NCBI GenBank assembly: GCA_016617855.1
Contig: JAECUM010006703.1
Span: forward strand, 1-64,000
Direction of reading: 5' to 3'
DNA from: Megalonaias nervosa
Lineage: Eukaryota; Mollusca; Bivalvia; Unionida; Unionidae
DNA length: 64,000 bases
A program made the position numbers and the translations under genes. Positions within the stretch are counted from its first letter, which is position 1; each line of letters starts with the position of its first letter. The notes under the pieces were generated by a model. The model was not told the origin of the DNA. It worked only from the letters and a program-made list of their open reading frames with translations, and did no database searches. This document shows, in pieces, positions 62,536 through 64,000 of the stretch.

Positions 62536-63231
62536 TGTATTATCCCTTTACCTCATAAAGTGTATGGCTTTGTGCTCAGCTCATATATATGTACCAACGT
62601 TACACAGTGTAGTGCGCTAGAAACAGAACACTTGTTACCTATTTGACCCCATACACATAGGCCTGCCAGTTAACTGTTATGGCAGTGTAGTACATGCTAC
62701 ATTCAACATCAATTTTAGCCATTTTACGTTTTTGGTACACATCTATTATGTACAAAAAGATTTAAGAGTAAAATGTGATCGTTATAGTTGTATAATCATT
62801 TTTCACAGAAGAATATTTTATGTGCTTCAAAATCTAGAGAGAACTCGTTCACCACAAAACCAGTAAAGCCGTGTGACCAACCACAGTTGCCATTTCTCAT
62901 ACTCAAAATTTACCGGTTATTTGCTTAAGTCTACATCACTAAATCACCTGAATTTGATAAATTATAAAAACTAAGTGATGCCTACATCAACACCAGAGCC
63001 TTTACTTATGCTGTTGAAGCTTTAATAGTTGTGATTGTAAATGTGCAAACTCCAGAAAGTACTTAACAAAATCTGTGACCTCCATTTTGGAGAGTGGAAA
63101 ATCCAACCCAGTTACTTTACATTACGACTAGAGCTTAAAAGCAACCACATGATCTGACATAATGGCTATTCACAGCAATGAATCTAGTATCTAATATCCC
63201 AAAGGTGGCACTACGAAAACCAGCCCAAAAT

Positions 63232-63295
63232 GTAGAGGCATCAAAACTCGCTTCCATGTGAATCAGGTAGAGGCATCAAAAGGCGCTTACATGAG
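63232..63295. repeat. Short tandem duplication (about 32-36 bp)
   Basis: gtagaggcatcaaaactcgc then ttccatg is followed directly by gtagaggcatcaaaaggcgc then ttacatg. Confidence 0.8.
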
Positions 63296-63483
63296 GTAAA
63301 GGGTTATCATATGATTCTTTGCAATGTTTCTTTCTTCTCTTGCAATACATATATGTCAATACATTTTCATGGGCAAGTCCTTGAATATTAAAAGGCGATA
63401 TGTACAGCTAAAAAGAGCATTATGCTGTTCCATGCATGAGAACATCCACTATTACACGATTATATGCTATAACTTTCTGTTAG

Positions 63484-63607
63484 GACAATAAAACATAGTC
63501 TATCCACTATGAGCCACGATATGGACATCCATGACAATTACATTATCGAGTCGATGATGGACAACAGCACGGATCGATTAATTTACACTACAGAAAGCAA
63601 ATTTTAA
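63484..63607 (+). CDS. Candidate short coding segment, unidentified
   Basis: An open + segment after an acceptor-like ttctgttag (to 63483) runs to TAA at 63605-63607. Its inner ATG (63509) gives 32 residues, MSHDMDIHDNYIIESMMDNS and TDRLIYTTESKF. It is acidic, has an NST glycosylation sequon, and is relatively CpG-rich (cacgat, gagtcg, cacggatcg) for this AT-rich DNA, which hints at coding constraint. It could be a last exon, a short ORF in a 5' leader, or chance. No family recognised. Confidence 0.25.
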
Positions 63608-64000
63608 AGTAAATTGTGTTTCTCAGAGAATACATACCCAATTACAGTAACATTAGGGGATATAAGCCTGCTACCTCGCATTTGTCTTCTTCCAAGCTGC
63701 TAGTGTAAAATTCTAGGAATCATACAGATTTCTTCTGGTATCAACATTTGCCAATCCTAAAGCATACATGTGACAGAACCAGGGCATCAAATCAACAGAT
63801 TTCAAGATTGAGATCAGTGGATTTGTTCCTATTGACATAATTTTATGCATTTAAAGGGGACTGAAAAAAAAAACAAATGCACTTTTTTGGGGCTGCTGAC
63901 TAATTCCCAGTAATACTGAGTTGGATTTTTGAGATGTATTTCTTGTCTTAGCCTGCTGTTCTTTTTAGCATTGGGAGAAAGCTCACATTTGGCATTTTGA

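Overview
The window is AT-rich animal (metazoan) genomic DNA: long introns, GT-AG splice sites, tRNA-derived SINEs, palindromic MITE-like elements, DIRS-like tyrosine-recombinase retrotransposons and a Jockey/CR1-like LINE. The repeat types, including many diverged minisatellites and DIRS-like elements, fit a lophotrochozoan and probably a mollusc. That placement is inference; no sequence here fixes the species.

One protein-coding gene can be assembled with confidence. It is a + strand SLC22-type (organic cation/anion/carnitine transporter, major facilitator superfamily) gene whose last eight coding exons lie at 14875-15105, 16427-16623, 20147-20377, 24007-24141, 27635-27723, 29709-29826, 30967-31039 and 36898-37107. 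These join without a frameshift into 427 codons plus a stop and carry the MFS GxxxDxxGRR-type motif, PESLRWL, a GRRR loop motif, ELYPTVIR and LPETQGR. The first ~120-130 residues (TM1 and the large extracellular loop) are missing. I found no such exon in the first 14.9 kb, so the 5' end is probably upstream of the window.

Region by region: 1-14874 is non-coding (probable large intron or upstream flank) with a DIRS-like recombinase fragment (5.4-6.2 kb), a 45-48 bp minisatellite (8.9-10.1 kb), a 35 bp minisatellite (11.3-11.9 kb) and two copies of one SINE family (12.4 and 13.5 kb). 14875-37107 is the transporter gene. Its introns hold two large minisatellites (22.85-23.97 kb, 25.0-26.7 kb), several MITEs, and in the last intron a ~4.9 kb DIRS-like element with ~180 bp inverted terminal repeats and a Jockey/CR1-like LINE inserted inside it. 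37108-53090 is 3' flank and intergenic or intronic DNA with SINEs, palindromic elements and period-130/155 diverged tandem repeats. 53.1-58.2 kb is a second, minus-strand DIRS-like element. 58.9-64 kb holds a 25 bp minisatellite next to a convincing but unidentified minus-strand exon (59377-59534), and a short low-confidence coding candidate near 63.5 kb.

No operon, CRISPR array, phage or defence-type system is present. The most interesting structures are the triplicated splice donor of the first visible SLC22 exon, the nested DIRS/LINE insertion, and a minisatellite whose unit matches the inner arm of a MITE family found six times in the window.
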